Below, one piece after another: positions 9,576 to 21,471 of a stretch of DNA of 64,000 nt; position 1 is the stretch's first letter, and each line of letters begins with the position of its first letter. Both the position numbers and the translations under genes were made by a program. The stretch comes from Marsupella aquatica. Its lineage: Eukaryota; Marchantiophyta. Below the pieces are notes generated by a model that was not told where the DNA came from, did no database searches, and saw only the letters and a program-made list of their open reading frames with translations. The stretch is from assembly GCA_973895155.1 (NCBI GenBank), contig OZ316898.1, positions 14,570,001-14,634,000 of the forward strand. Direction: 5' to 3'.

Positions 9576-12554
9576 TAACAAAAGTATCCCAACACTGTCG
9601 AAGCGGAGTCAGTGTAGACGGAAGACCTTCTGTAATCCTGACGGACCTAGGCGACGCAGTGAGAGGTTGACTTCAAAGACCCCTATTTCAATGGCTGAAT
9701 CTCCTGATAAGAATGAGGTAGAGGATTGCATGCCTGATGTTGGTGATACAGAATATGATCCTGACCAAGATCCGAATGCAAGTGCTAGCATGTCAGAGGA
9801 TGATGACATGCCAAATCCTACCCCTCCACCAAAGCCTGCTTGCAGTAAGGCAACTGGGGGAACTTCTATGAGATCTCGACCGACGCCCTCTGTATACTCA
9901 GCCCAAGCCCCAAGCAACAGCAATTGCAATAACCCCCAATTTAATGCCCCCAACTATAACTGGCCGCAAGCACGACAGGGGGGCAATAACTATGGCGGGT
10001 CTATGGGTGTAGGCCCTTCTGCCAGCTATATGGGTCCAAGTTGGCCAAGTAAGTGTGAACATTTTAATTTGTTTCATGTGGACAAGTGTATTTTGAGCTC
10101 AAATTGGCTGATTGTGTTCCTCAATAGATGTGGGTCTGAGTATGACAATTTGCCTGGTCTGATGTGAATGGCAGACCCAATGTGGGACCGTATGCAGCCC
10201 ACAAATATGTATGAAGGAGGGTCAATGGGGCCATCGGGGCAATTCATGGGAGGTCCTCTCCCAATGGCGACAGGATGGCAAGGTTATGGTGGGTATGGTG
10301 GGAACCCAGCACCAGCACCAGCACCAGCACCTTCAGTCCAACCGACACAGAGTCTGCGGAGGGGAGGAGGTATTTTCTACAGCAGTTCTAAGTAAAGTAT
10401 TGAAATCAGGTAGTTCACAGAGACCATATGATATTAATGGTGTTAATTGCGTTTCTCTTTTCAGATAACCCTATCACACCCCGCTCAGGCCATGGGAGAG
10501 CAACTCCTGGATTTGCAACACCAAGTAGTGCGTCAGGGAGCACTGGGAGAGGTGAGAATGTGAAGCTGGGTACTGTTGAAGTTGATGATGAAGGCCGGAT
10601 CACAACGATGAGTGCTGGAAAGAATAGATGGCACAATGACTTGCGAATGGAGTGTCTACGGTGGTTGGACATTAGCTGTACTAACTTTAATTGTCAACAT
10701 CCATCTGACTGGGAACTGGTTTGCAAATATATGCGAGACAAGTGGGAATATTTGGGGAATTCTGGGAAAGGGGTCAGTGCTGATTGTCTTGCAGAGTATG
10801 GACGAACTATCATGAAAACAGAGAGGCATCGATTGCACAAAGCATGGATTGCTGATGGCAGTAAACCACATGCTGAAGCACCCCCAAGTGTTCATGTAGA
10901 ACAATGGGCTCGACTGAGAGGGACATTCCTGTCTAGGGCAGGACAGGAGAAGTCTGCACAAATGATTGCTGCTAGAAATGCAGTGAAGAATCCTACGCTT
11001 ATAGGGAGGGGAGGACATGCACCAGTAGTAGCCAAATTGGTTGGGTTCCCATGCCATACATATCTTTATTTACATTTCAATATTTGAGTGGACTGTATGT
11101 AGTTGTAGCAGCATGCTACGTTTAGGCAAGATTGACATTGAGAAACGTGTCTTGCAATGTTTATGTGCTCCAGAAAAAGCTTACTGGAGAGAAACCCACA
11201 AAAGAGGAGGTTGTGGCAGAAATCAAAAGGGTAAAGGTGATGAAGGCAGCATTGGATCTAAACAGGTAATTTAGGAGCATTATTGATGGACAATCTGTTA
11301 TACAGTCCTTCTTCAGATGTACAGTACTGTCAGCCCTTATGCAATTGTAAAATTGCTGAGAAGAGCCGTTTGGTTGGTGTATGTTATATATAGCAGGGAG
11401 CAGTGTCTACCCTTACAGAGATATCAGACCGGTTGAAGACTGTGGAGAACGCTTGGCCATCAGTAGAGACTGAGATGAAGAGTCAATTCAAGGACATAGC
11501 TAGTCTTCTTCAAAGCCAAGGATCAACCTTAAGGGAAGTACAAGCTGAACTACGTGAGTTGTGGGCGATGCACATTGCTGGCAGGGTTGAGCACCCAATT
11601 GCACATCCATATGAAGAGCCTGCAAATATTGTGGAAGTTGTGCCTACAAAGAAGAGTGGTACGTGTCATCTGAAATCATGTTTAGTGTAGTGTGACTTTA
11701 CCTAGGAATTTGAGGTTCATGGATGCAGGATGGTTCAGGTTCAGGTTCTAGACCCTGAAGGTTTGTTACATTGTGTATCAGGTGATCAGATTGCAGTGGT
11801 TGCAGCAGATCCAAAGATCATCGAACCTAGTACAACTGTCATTGAGAGTAAGTAAATGTTGGTTTGAAGACTCTGTCTGGCCTGTTAATGTGGTTGAGTA
11901 TCTATGCCATGTACGTTCAATTAGTGCAAACTTGATGGTTTGTTGACAGCTTTAGTGCCTATATGCTTAGTTGTAAATGAAGGAATTTGTGGCTGCTATT
12001 GAGGTACAGAGCCAGCACAGGAGGAGGTGCGCATACCAAATCCAGTAGGCAGGAAGAGGAGACGAAACTTAGAGGCTACCAAATTTTCAGATTCACAGGA
12101 GAAGCAGAGTGATGACAATGATGTGATTTTCATAGACTCTCAGCCTCCCCCAGGTATTGGAGATGAGTTTTCTCAATCCCCACCACTGATGAACATGGGA
12201 AAGATGAGGACCAGAAACAATGGGAAGGAGACTTTGCCTTACAAGGCACCAAAGAAGAAGAGGAATAACACTTCTCCAAAAGGGACAGCAGTGAGCATTG
12301 TAGCACAGTCTTCTAGGCTAATGGCAACTGATAATTCTGGTGTTTGTGTTGGGCAAGGCATACTTCAAATTGAAGCAAGTACTTTCCATGGAAAGAAGGT
12401 ACTTGCTGATCATGTTGTGCTGTTGTTGACTGCTGTCAGTAAGCCCAAATATCTTCTACCCTTTCCAAACAAGGGAGATGATCCGCCACACATCCATCTT
12501 GTGGATGCTGTGGAATCATTTGTGATGTGGCCTGAGAAATTTGTAGAGTGTTAG
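9576..12554 (+). CDS. CACTA second protein, TnpA / plant transposase (Ptta/En/Spm) type
   Basis: This is the accessory DNA-binding protein of En/Spm elements, which binds the subterminal arrays and works with TNP2. Exons I can place: 9576-10048, 10175-10369 (Gly/Met-rich with an APAPAPAP run), 10465-11039 (conserved transposase_24-like core, WHNDLRMECLRW to HVEQWARLRGTF and KNPTLIGRGGH), 11174-11265 (KKLTGEKPTKEEVV), 11397-11658 (coiled-coil-like LTEISDRLKTVE), a short one near 11781-11848, and about 12010-12554 with KRRRN and KAPKKKRN basic patches and a DUF8039-like end (VCVGQGIL, FHGKKV, ADHVVLLL, FVMWPEK). Phases agree at the joints I checked. The true start may lie before 9576: the frame is open upstream and an acceptor (GTGTTGCAG) ends at 9575. 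No internal stop was seen in the exons. Confidence 0.72.
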
Positions 12555-13050
12555 GTACCAAATACAATTTGAGACTCAAAATGTGAAGGATTGTTTCAAT
12601 ATATGACCACAATTTGGAGTACATGATGTTGGGTAATACTCTTTTTTTTATGGATTGCTCATATTTTGAGTTATTATCGTGCCATTGTTAGTTGGATTGG
12701 TGCTTTTGTGACATTAATGACTCAGTCTCGACTATGAATGACAGCATTGTCTACGGAAACTAGTGCGGTCAATTGAGTGTTATCAATCACTCACGGAAAA
12801 CCCCATATGACTCGAACTAAGTCATTCTAAACACTTATGTTTGACTGATGTATGGTTCCAAATACTTGACCCTCTAGTCACTAAAATGACTAATGACACT
12901 AGTCAATAATATGACTAAGTTAATCCAAGTCACCACTTTTATGACTACTAGTTGCAAGAACGACGTCAGTGATTTTCAGTCATACATGACCGGTTTTAGT
13001 CATAGTTAGTCGTATTTTATGGTAAAAAATAGGGGGTATTTCTACTAGTG
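12555..13050 (+). repeat. CACTA B right subterminal array and terminal inverted repeat
   Basis: From about 12720 to 13015 the motif ATGACT or its complement AGTCAT recurs many times in both orientations. The segment ends with TTTCTACTAGTG at 13039-13050. This differs in motif from the array of element A although the outermost bases are identical, so A and B are related but distinct families or subfamilies. Confidence 0.85.
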
Positions 13051-13378
13051 TGATATTGAGTGTGTGAACCCAAGGAGCCCACAGACCTCTGCAGGAAATA
13101 GAGAGCACACCTTTGCTCCTCCAACAATAGTCAAGGGGAAGGCCACAAAAGCGATGAGTCTAAATTCACAAGCTTCTTCTCTAGCATCCATGGCTGGTGA
13201 AATGAAGGAGGGCAGAAAAAAAAGAGAATTGCTACTGGATGCAAAGTTGGTCACAGAATCATTGTTACAAGAAAAAATTCAGATCACCAACCTAAAGAGA
13301 GCCAGGGACCTTGAGTGTATCACAGAGGATGCATTCAAAGCACAAGTCATTAGGATCCTTAAACTAGAATCTGCCTAG
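13051..13378 (+). pseudogene. C-terminal remnant of Harbinger accessory (Myb/SANT-like) ORF
   Basis: From the CACTA end the frame is open to TAG at 13376-13378. It reads from a low-complexity linker (SLNSQASSLASMAGEM) into a basic, helical tail (KEGRKKRELLLDAKL, then a long Leu/Lys-rich helix ending ILKLESA). Harbinger ORF1 proteins have an N-terminal Myb/SANT DNA-binding domain and a tail of this kind. The N-terminal domain is absent because CACTA B split the gene, and it should lie left of the window. Family membership rests mainly on the position opposite the nuclease. Confidence 0.5.
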
Positions 13379-13685
13379 GCTAATTTGCATGAGATCACAG
13401 TGAATTGCAGTTCAATCAAGAGAATGCCATAATTTTGTAGAATGTAGATTACTGTTGGCTACTCTACTATGCAATTGCTTTTAGGGTAACATTGCTTTGT
13501 CATTTAAAAAATAAACCATGCCCTCCACCAGGGAATTTCCAAGTGCCTCCATCATTTGTTCAAAGTAGTATGAAGGATTCAGTTTCTGGAATTGTATGTT
13601 GTCGATATAGTTCTCAAGTAAGCTAGAGATTGCTGCTTGCTTTGAGGTGTAGAAACTGCAACTAGTATATACTAACTTTGTGTTG

Positions 13686-14924
13686 CTATGAAGTGGGCCT
13701 TCTGTATGCCTCAAATTCTGTTCTATAATCACCAGCCCATCCTGCCTCATAGTTGTTAGTAATTTGTTCACCTTCTATCACTTCGTTGAAGTCATTGCGT
13801 TTTCTCTGTAAAAAGTTGGTTAGTAATGCAGCAGCTCAAAAGAGCTCCTTGAACTTGTACTTTCGCAGGTCATATCCTTTCATTAATCATCGCCATTTTT
13901 GTTTCAAGCCTCCAATTCCCCATTTGACTCTGATTCTGTAACGTGCATGCATTTTGTTCCAAGTACGCACAGTAGATGCATTCATGCCTAGAGCATCCTC
14001 TCTTAGACCAAACCTTCTCATTATAAATGAGTCAGCACCAATGTACCCAGGATCCCCCAACAGATACTCATGGTATTCATCTGTGTGCAAAAAGTAATTT
14101 CGCCAGTTCTGGAAAAGATCTGAATGTCTCAAAATGTTAATATCATGAAAGGATCCCGGATAGCCAGAATCCAAGTAAATGAAAAGCCCATTGTGGTCCA
14201 CAACTACTGTGTTGTTCAGACAATACATTTTCTTGCATCCTTGGAACCATTCACTGTGGTTCTCATCATTCCAGGGACGTCGAATTTTAACCAATGTTCC
14301 ATCAATTATGCCAATGCACCCGGGCCAATCCGGGTTGTGAGCTGCCAATTCTAGCCGCTCCTGCACTGTTGGCCAGCGTATCTCATCATCAAGAGCCACA
14401 TTAAGACATGATCCAACAAAATAAACATCATCACACAAAGAGCTCCGAGACCAATTCCACTGGAATGAATCATGAACAACGGTATTGTCATGTTTCATAT
14501 ACAACACAAAGTTAAGGAGACATTCTTCAGGTGTGAGCTTATTTCGACGGCCCATGCCGTTGTGGACCTCCCCAGTTGACCTAGCATGGCCTGCAATTAG
14601 AGGCAGTACTCGTAAACATAGATCCGTCCACTCTGGAATTGTGAAGTTTGTGAGCTCCTTGAACTGTCCTGGCAGATTTTTCATTGACTGTAAAACATCC
14701 TTCACACCTCTGTTTGGATCTGTATACATCATGCCTGATGTCTCCAATTCATAAGAATTGAAGAAGGCCCGACTGTTGTGGACAGCAAAAGCAGCCTGGT
14801 AAATGAGCATGTACTCATCTTCTTCCTCATTAAACATGTCATCATCGTCACTACGATTATCCACACTACTATCAATTGAATAATCACTGGTACCTGAAGA
14901 GCCATCAATGCTTTCGTTGTCCAT
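13686..14924 (-). pseudogene. PIF/Harbinger DDE nuclease with two in-frame stops
   Basis: The ORF from 14924 runs 345 codons to a TGA at 13887-13889. The same frame continues with plausible family sequence past a second TGA at 13836-13838 to a TAG at 13686, so the gene has been broken twice. The first stop follows the arginine of LKQKWR. Features of the DDE_Tnp_4 nuclease are clear: an acidic N-terminus, MGRRNKLTPEECLL, the first catalytic Asp in GCIGIIDGTLVKI, a DHNGLF and SGYPGSFHD segment, the second Asp in LLGDPGYIG, and the conserved HARYRIRVKWGIGGLK region that holds the final acidic position nearby. The nuclease cuts at terminal repeats to move the element; here it is very likely inactive. 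It is convergent with the accessory ORF, the two 3' ends about 300 bases apart. Confidence 0.88.
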
Positions 14925-15049
14925 TGTATCACTGTCAAATTCAAACCAAATTGATTAAATTGAAATTGATGGGTCAAACAAGGGCAAGGCTCGTTCAATG
15001 GAATTGAATATCTATTCTGGTACAGTCTAATTGCAAAGTGTCTAGCTAT

Positions 15050-15135
15050 GGGTCAAATTTGTACGTAAATTGAAGAAATTGAAATTTGTACATAAATTGA
15101 AGAATTCAAAATTTATACGTAAATTGAGGAATTTG
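15050..15135 (+). repeat. Degenerate AAATTGA-rich tandem repeat
   Basis: The phrase (G/A)TACRTAAATTGA(A/G)GAA recurs at about 15060, 15088 and 15115 with a period near 28 bases. It lies in the 5' leader side of the Harbinger nuclease. Confidence 0.6.
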
Positions 15136-15378
15136 ATTCACAACTATCAATGTTTCATGGAATTGAGAATTGTGGACATTGAAGAATGCTCAGCCGTCTA
15201 TCAACTTGTTTGTTACGGTAAGAAATCCAACAATAATAACAATGAAGGGGTTAATGCAAAGGCAGACCTGGAAAGAGAGCTTTGCAAGTGTTGAGAACTT
15301 TGCAATTGAAGATTAGGGCAGCATCAATGGTCCCCTCCCAAGAGTGGGACCATGTAGTGGTGGGCTAGAAGCAGTAAG

Positions 15379-15466
15379 CCTCTACATCTGAGATCTGTAG
15401 CTATGGAAGTACTTTGAGGTCACCTCTGCATCTGAGATCTGTAGCTATGGAAGTACTTTGAGGTCA
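15379..15466 (+). repeat. Two-copy 44-base tandem duplication
   Basis: Units 15379-15422 and 15423-15466 differ at one base (CCTCTACATC against CCTCTGCATC). The near identity implies a recent event. Confidence 0.9.
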
Positions 15467-15727
15467 CCTAAGTACTTCAGTCTATGGAGGTAGTGATCAT
15501 ATTGCTAATTAGTCTATGGAAGCAACGTTGGATTTTGGGGAAGAGAGGTGAGAAGGAAAAGAGGTGAGAGGAGGTGTTCCCCTGAAAAAATGACCCTAAA
15601 AGGTATCTTCTAACTCAAGTGGGAGGTTAACTCTCTTAACTCACCTGCTTATTTACTTAACTCACTTCTTACAAGGGAACTTTAGGAGAGTTTAAGGAAA
15701 CTCACTTAAAAGACCAAATAGGGACTC

Positions 15728-17332
15728 TGGCCCTGAGTTTGGCCCCTTTACATTAAGGATAACTTTAATCAGATCGTAATCTTTAGTAATTGTCACACAC
15801 ACAAGTGTGTCATGATTGACATGAGGGGACCATGGTGGGACCATGGCCTGGAATCAAGGACAAATACTCCTTGATACTCCCCCTCCCTTTTCTCCTCGAT
15901 CCCCTCCCTTTTGTACAGTTTCTTTGTGTTTCCAGTTTCCTGAGACTCCTTTTTGCTTTTGCTTTCTTCCCACTTTTATCTAGCCCTGCAAAGAAGCATG
16001 TATATACTATAGTATTTATATTTTGGACCTCTACCAAAATAGTAATAGTCTGGGGTCCATGTGAACCCTCAAAAGAATATTTCAAGTATATACTTCATGT
16101 GAACAGTGACTTCTCATTATGTTCACTATGTTTTTATAATATTATAAAATGATAACCGGGGAATATATATCCTGGCTTCGCGAAACTTATGTCACTACGG
16201 TACTGGAAAGAGCGGGCAAAGCTGTAGAGTATATACACATACGCTGATCAAGGGCCAGGTACGAAAGCGATACACTGACGCAAAACAGACGAAACAATGC
16301 AGGAAATGGAGTTAATTACACGCAGAGCAGACGGCAGAGACGAGAGTCGAGCTCAGAGTACAGAGAGAGCCCAGAGCAGAGAGCGGCCGATGCCAGAGGA
16401 CAGAGAGGAGTCAGACCAGACACGATCCAGAGAACAGAGTAGAGCTCAGAGAGAGCTCAGAGCAGAGCAATTCGAAAGACTCGGTTACTCGAGACGCTTG
16501 CGAAGAATTTGGACAGGGACAGAACCAGAACAACAACAGGTTGGAGAGGAAACTGGAGCCGTTGTCAGAAAGACAGTACACAGTAGTACTGTACGCAAAC
16601 ATTGCACGAGCGCAGACAACAGAGTAGAGCTCCGAGACTCCGAGAGGGCTCAGAGAAGAGAGCAACCCACAAGACTCGACTAATTACTCGGGTTGCTCGC
16701 GAAGAATGTGGACAGAGAAAAAACTAGAACAACAACAAAAGATAGGAGAGGAAAGTGAAGGTGTGGAAAGATAGACAGTAATTGTACTAGAGCATCTCCA
16801 TCACCGGAGGAGTAGAAAGTCGTCTTCATTGTTGGAGTTTCGGAGCTAGATCCGATCTTTGCTCGACGTGTGCAAGCGGGTAGCGCTGCAGGGTGCTAGT
16901 CGTTCCTGTGTTCGCAATTTGGCGTCTGAATGCAAGAAGGGAAGGGAAGCAAAGGGAAGGGAAAGGAAGGGAAGCAGTGCTCGAGGGAGGAAGAAACTCA
17001 GATGTTGTGGAGGAGAAAGCTAGACAGAGATTGCGTCTTCCCGGTTTTTCCAGCTGGATTTAGAGTGCAAAATATCTGTCGAGCTGCCGGGGGGATGGAA
17101 GGTGCTACTAGTATTTGAGATAACATCGTCGTGCGTTTTAGCGTTTGAAGGAGAAGGATGAGTCACATGCATTGGTTTGCACTCCGAGTTTGGATGGAGT
17201 TCCTTTGACCAGTGTAGCAGGATGCGTATGCGGGGAATTCCGTAATAAGCAGTCGAGAGGTGGAGAGGAAAATGAGGTGATGCATGGACCTAGACGTTCC
17301 AACGCAGCTGCTGCTGTCAAAAGGGACAGGAG
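15728..17332. other. Upstream region of the LpxB-like gene, purine-rich with an internal duplication
   Basis: No convincing gene. An open frame at 16297-16683 is made of CAGAGAG-type repeats and translates to Arg/Glu/Gln-rich low complexity, which I do not accept as a protein. Two imperfect copies of about 130 bases start near 16466 and 16657, sharing GCGAAGAAT, AGAACAACAACA and GACAGTA. A run of GGGAAGGGAA type lies at 16936-16975. The stretch from about 16300 could be promoter and 5' leader of the downstream gene. Confidence 0.4.
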
Positions 17333-20300
17333 ATGTCGGTGAGCTCAAACATTTTCTGGTTTCATTCATACCTGAAAGTGCTGCGGTTTCTACAGTCGGA
17401 CGGGAGAATATGGGAGCATGGAGGGGGGGACGAGCATGAGCATCCTAGGAATAACTCCGGGGGGCTCAGATTTTACGGCATTTCGGCGTTTCGGACTGTT
17501 GCTGTCCACACGCTTGTTAGGTTGTCCTTCCCGTCTCTCATCCTGTCCTCGGCATCAGCAGCCGGGGTTCAGCTGTGCTCCATTCTACATTCTGCACGTT
17601 TTGGAACCTGGATGAAGCAGCTTCCAGCAAGACGAGGAAGGATTAGCAAGCAAGGAAACTCTCCCCCAAAGTCAGCAGCTGTCAAGCACGTCCTGTGTCT
17701 CAGCAATGGACATGGGGAAGATTCCATTGCTGTATCCGTTCTGGCTCAACTCATGGTTAGCTATCTTTTTTTCCTTTCCATCCCTCTACCATTGAACTTC
17801 CTTTCTCAGATACTACATGAACTAGTCCGTAAACAGAGAACTCAATTTCAGAAAGTAGAAAAAGTTTGGAATCTGTCAGTGCCAGAAGTAGCTATTAAAA
17901 AATGGTTTCCGACCAGAGTGTGGGGCCCGTGGCAGTAATGTTATGACAGGAGCTGCCCAAGAAGTGTAGTCTCTTGTTCGCCTCTTATCGTCCTCTCTAT
18001 CATGATCAAGGCAGATAACACTGAATATTGAGAGTAACTATAAAAGCTGGTCTGTTACGTCACTCGCATTAAGAACATTGTTTCTGTAAAATTGACTTGG
18101 AAACTTCCATCCTTGAATCGCTAGGGAGTCCAGATATTTTCCAACTGTTGGTCCCTTGCAAAGTTGGGAGTAAAGGGTTTTTTCCAAAGTTGTGTTAGCT
18201 ACGGTGGGAATCTTGTATGTCTTATAAAACCTCAAGACAGGAGATGCCTTCGTTTCTGTGGTCAGCAAGGCATACGCAGTAGCTTTCCTCATATTTTACA
18301 AGTGAATATTGGGTGCACAGATAATGGGTCACAAGATAGAAATGTTTCTGTCGGTAGGCTTTATCACAGGGTTAACAGCCCTTCAAAAATTTGGATTTTG
18401 CAGTTGTTGCTCTCTAGCTTTATCGGACATTGCAGTTGATTTGTTGAATTCCTAAAGTGGCCGTTTCGTGCAGGCCTTGGCTAACGAGAACAGTCAAGAA
18501 CTTGTTGTCGAGGCCCTTCCGCTGGTTGGTTTAGGCAGTGCATATTCCCATGTAGGTATACCAATTTTGGGGCCATGCAAGAACATGCCAAGTGGAGGGT
18601 AATGACATCTGGATGTATCCTCAGTTTTTCATGTGATCGCTCAATCTTTCGTGTCTGATGTTATGTAAATATATCAATGGTCTATTATAAATTTTGCTGC
18701 CGCAGAGCTCGATTGTTCTTAGGAGTTTTCAGGGTTTATACTTGTCACCCTCCTTTGCAGGCATTAGAGGTTTACATTGTCCAAATTACTTTACATTATT
18801 TCACTTCTTGAAACAATAATAGAAGCATAAAATGCTAAGCTTTAACGTTCTGAATTGCTTTGACAGGTTTCTGTATATGGACATATTGAATCTGGTTGGG
18901 GATATGCGTGCAGGATTAGTGTCCCTCACTCTTGGTCAGGTACATGAATCTTGTTTCAATTATTGTCCCGAGTGACAGCCCAAAGCAGTAGCATCAGTGC
19001 TCTTTTACTTCAGGGGATTATTATGTACCGTCCAACCATAGTTGTTGTCATTCTATTGTTACCTCCTATTGTGACGGTTTTGCGATGTACAATATGTGCT
19101 CCCGTTAATTACTACGTTGTGTGCAGTGGTGGACAATTTTACGTTGGATGGATGAGAACCCGGATGCCTTTGTCGTCGCCGTTGGAGATGTTTTCCCATT
19201 AACATTAGCTTGGCTTGCTTCGTTACATGCGCGAAGAAAGAGAAAGAAGAGAATTTCGTTTGGATATGCCTTCGTAGGGACTGCCAAGAGTGAATTTTAT
19301 ATTGAAGGAGAGGATGCATTGTCTTCAAAACACGTCAAGCGATTCCATGGTGCGACTCTAGAAATGTACTGCTGGTGAAATAGAAGACGTCAGTTTCTTC
19401 TTTCATGGTCACAGAATTGGGTTATTGTTTTTGAGATTGATGCCCTGCTGTTATTGGATTAAATCTCTGAAGAGTCCTCATTTCCAGTTTTATGATGCAT
19501 TATGTGGGAGAATGCAGATTTCCTAGCAGTTGCACCATTTTTTCCAGTTAGAAGTCTGTCTTGCTATGTTCAGTGTTCGAATCTGAACGGAGAAAATGAA
19601 TGTTTGCAGTGGCGTCAGTGTTTTTCCGAGGAGGTGTGTATCTGCCCTGGGAGCGTTGGATGATGGCTGATAGCTATTGCAGGTGTGGCTCTAGCATTAT
19701 TTGTTTATGTTTTCCAGCCACCTCACTTTAAGGGCAGTATTTCGAGTCAAAAGTTGTGGACTGAACTTGTGATTATTAACAGGCTCATCGCTCCGAGGGA
19801 TGGCGTAACTGCGGAAATGCTAAAGAAGAACCTACCCTCAATAGCACAGTCTAAGGTGCTTCTCCTCACCTCTTCTAGGGAGTTGAAGCAACATTTCTAT
19901 CGCAGAATTAATTTACTTGCAATCACAACAGCCCCTTTCTGTTCGAATAGCATAGGAACATGTTTCAAGGAGTATGAGACAGATGATGACGAGTGCTCTC
20001 TTCCAGGTCCAAAACTTGGGAAATCCAATGATGTGTGGGCTGCGCCCGCACGGAACTCTGGAGTTTCTAAAAGACTATTCACCCAGGCGGTTCATAGCAG
20101 TCCTGCCAGGCTCAAGAGCACCAGAGGTAGTTGGAAGTCCCCTCCATGTATCTCATTATTTGTGGCTCCTCGTATACGTTCGCCAAGTGGGTAGGCCCAC
20201 CTTAGCTCCACAGAAGCATGGGATGTTGCTTAACGGATGGATGGACAGATAATATCTTGGAAGGGATCGTGTTCCGAATTCCTTCAATTTTAGGCCGACT

Positions 20301-21471
20301 ATGACTGAGTCAATCAACCGTTTACACTCGGACAGTCGTTTGTTCTTTCCCTGCTTCTTTTTGTTCCCCCTATTTTGAAATCTGCTCGAGTCTCTGGTGC
20401 TTTACACGCCTGATTTGTTATGGCTTTTCTCGGCGCATCGCCGTTGTGGACATATCCTATGAAGATGCCATGTCTTGTTGGTTTCAGGTGTATTCCAACT
20501 GGCGCATATTGTTGGAAGCTTCCGAATGGGTTACATCATTGCTGTCGCCATGTAAAGTGGTGTTCCTTACTCCAGTTGTCCCGTCGCTACAACCTGGTCA
20601 TTTTTATGACCAGCTACTGAAAGCTGGCTGGCAACCTCAATGTTTGGATGGAAAGCCATTGTTGACCACAGATCATTCACAAGAGAAAGAATGCCATATG
20701 AAGCAAATGGAATTATGGCCTGCTGAAACAGGTACTTCGATCCTGCGCTTCGGCAAAGCCAACGCCGTATTACTTCTTATTAGAGGTGGCTTCAGTGATG
20801 CTGGTCACTGGGCAGAGGCCGGAATCGCAATGGCTGGGACAGGGACGGAGCAGCTGGTAGGTCCAGAAGACTTGCTACCTGCTGATGCAAATGGACGTTA
20901 AGAGAGGAACTGATATCTACAATAACAATAGACGACATCAATCACAGTCATGTACTTAAAAATCTGCATCTCTTTCAGGTTGGGTTGGGAAAGCCAGTCT
21001 TCACGATTCCTGGACGGGGTCCGCAGTTCACTTACGCTTTTGCCGAGGCACAGGCTCGACTGCTGGGCAAATCGGTATGTGCTTGCATCGTCCTGCATCC
21101 ATAGATCATTTGATAGTACTCCGTCTTCACTATTGAAGCCTCAAGGTAACAACCGCTATCTCTCAGTCAGACGTATCGAAATGTCCCCCTACAGAATCTT
21201 CGATTGATTCAGTCATGCGAGTTCTGGAAACTTTTACTTCAGCTCTGTTAAGATTTTTGAAAAGTTTGGTCATCGGCAATGCGTAAACCGCGTCTTTGTG
21301 CAGATATTTCTTTCATCGGATTGCGAATCCCTCGCTACCAAGGTTCGAGAGGTGCTGTCCAACAAAGAAGTCCTCGCAGAGATAGCTGAGAACGGATTGA
21401 AGAGGATGGGAACTGCCGGAGGCGCACGACGCATTGCAGAACATGTACTGACCTCTCTTACAGGTACTTGA
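17333..21471 (+). CDS. Lipid-A-disaccharide-synthase-like protein, cyanobacterial/plastid type
   Basis: Ten exons join in phase: 17333-17755, 18474-18598, 18867-18939, 19127-19349, 19631-19682, 19783-19855, 20007-20126, 20488-20856, 20979-21074, 21304-21471, giving about 573 residues. The family is the cyanobacterial LpxB-related group, kin to glycosyltransferases that move a UDP-sugar; its substrate is not known to me. Diagnostic pieces are CLSNGHGEDSIAV (exon 1), LVGDMRAGLVSLTLGQ, AVGDVFPLTLAW and YAFVGTAKSEFY (exon 4), VYLPWERWMMAD, GNPMMCGLRP with AVLPGSRAPE, and the C-terminal GTGTEQLVGLGKPVFTIPG and GPQFTYAFAEAQARLLGKS. The first about 110 residues are Ser/Arg-rich and lack acids after the start, suggesting a transit peptide, so a plastid location is inferred. 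The start is unsure: a 57-base intron-like stretch (17340-17396) may alter it. The exon 4 to 5 junction was chosen on phase and family pattern; 19374 with 19610 is another donor/acceptor pair but breaks the frame. Confidence 0.85.

Larger units (their letters stand above)
9417..13050 (+). mobile_element. CACTA (En/Spm) DNA transposon B, right part
   Basis: A second right end with the same terminal 12-mer TTTCTACTAGTG finishes at 13050, preceded by its own array, here built from ATGACT/AGTCAT rather than the AGTC/GACT spacing of element A. It carries a complete-looking TnpA-type gene. No left end is seen after 9416, so element A was probably inserted within B, or the two were joined by recombination. 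DNA right of 13050 resumes in the middle of a Harbinger ORF. Confidence 0.75.
13051..15727. mobile_element. PIF/Harbinger DNA transposon, interrupted by CACTA B
   Basis: Two genes typical of PIF/Harbinger face each other: the end of a Myb/trihelix-type accessory ORF on plus (to 13378) and a DDE nuclease on minus (13686-14924). The left part of the element is missing because CACTA B ends at 13050. The right end is probably near 15727, where CTTAAAAGACCAAATAGGGA resembles Harbinger terminal repeats (in complement, a start like GAGTCCCTATTTGGTC), preceded by repeated TTAACTCAC and AAACTCACTT phrases. I could not confirm the 3-base TTA/TAA duplication, so the right boundary is tentative. Confidence 0.65.

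Noticed and set aside
16297-16683. 128-codon plus-strand ORF rich in Arg, Glu and Gln
   Set aside because: It is generated by CAGAGAG/GAGCTC-type repeats and an internal duplication; no domain and no codon signature.
19568-19588. GTTCAGTGTTCGAATCTGAAC, like a tRNA T-arm
   Set aside because: The stem-loop geometry does not fit a T-arm and no acceptor, D or anticodon stems surround it; it lies in an intron.
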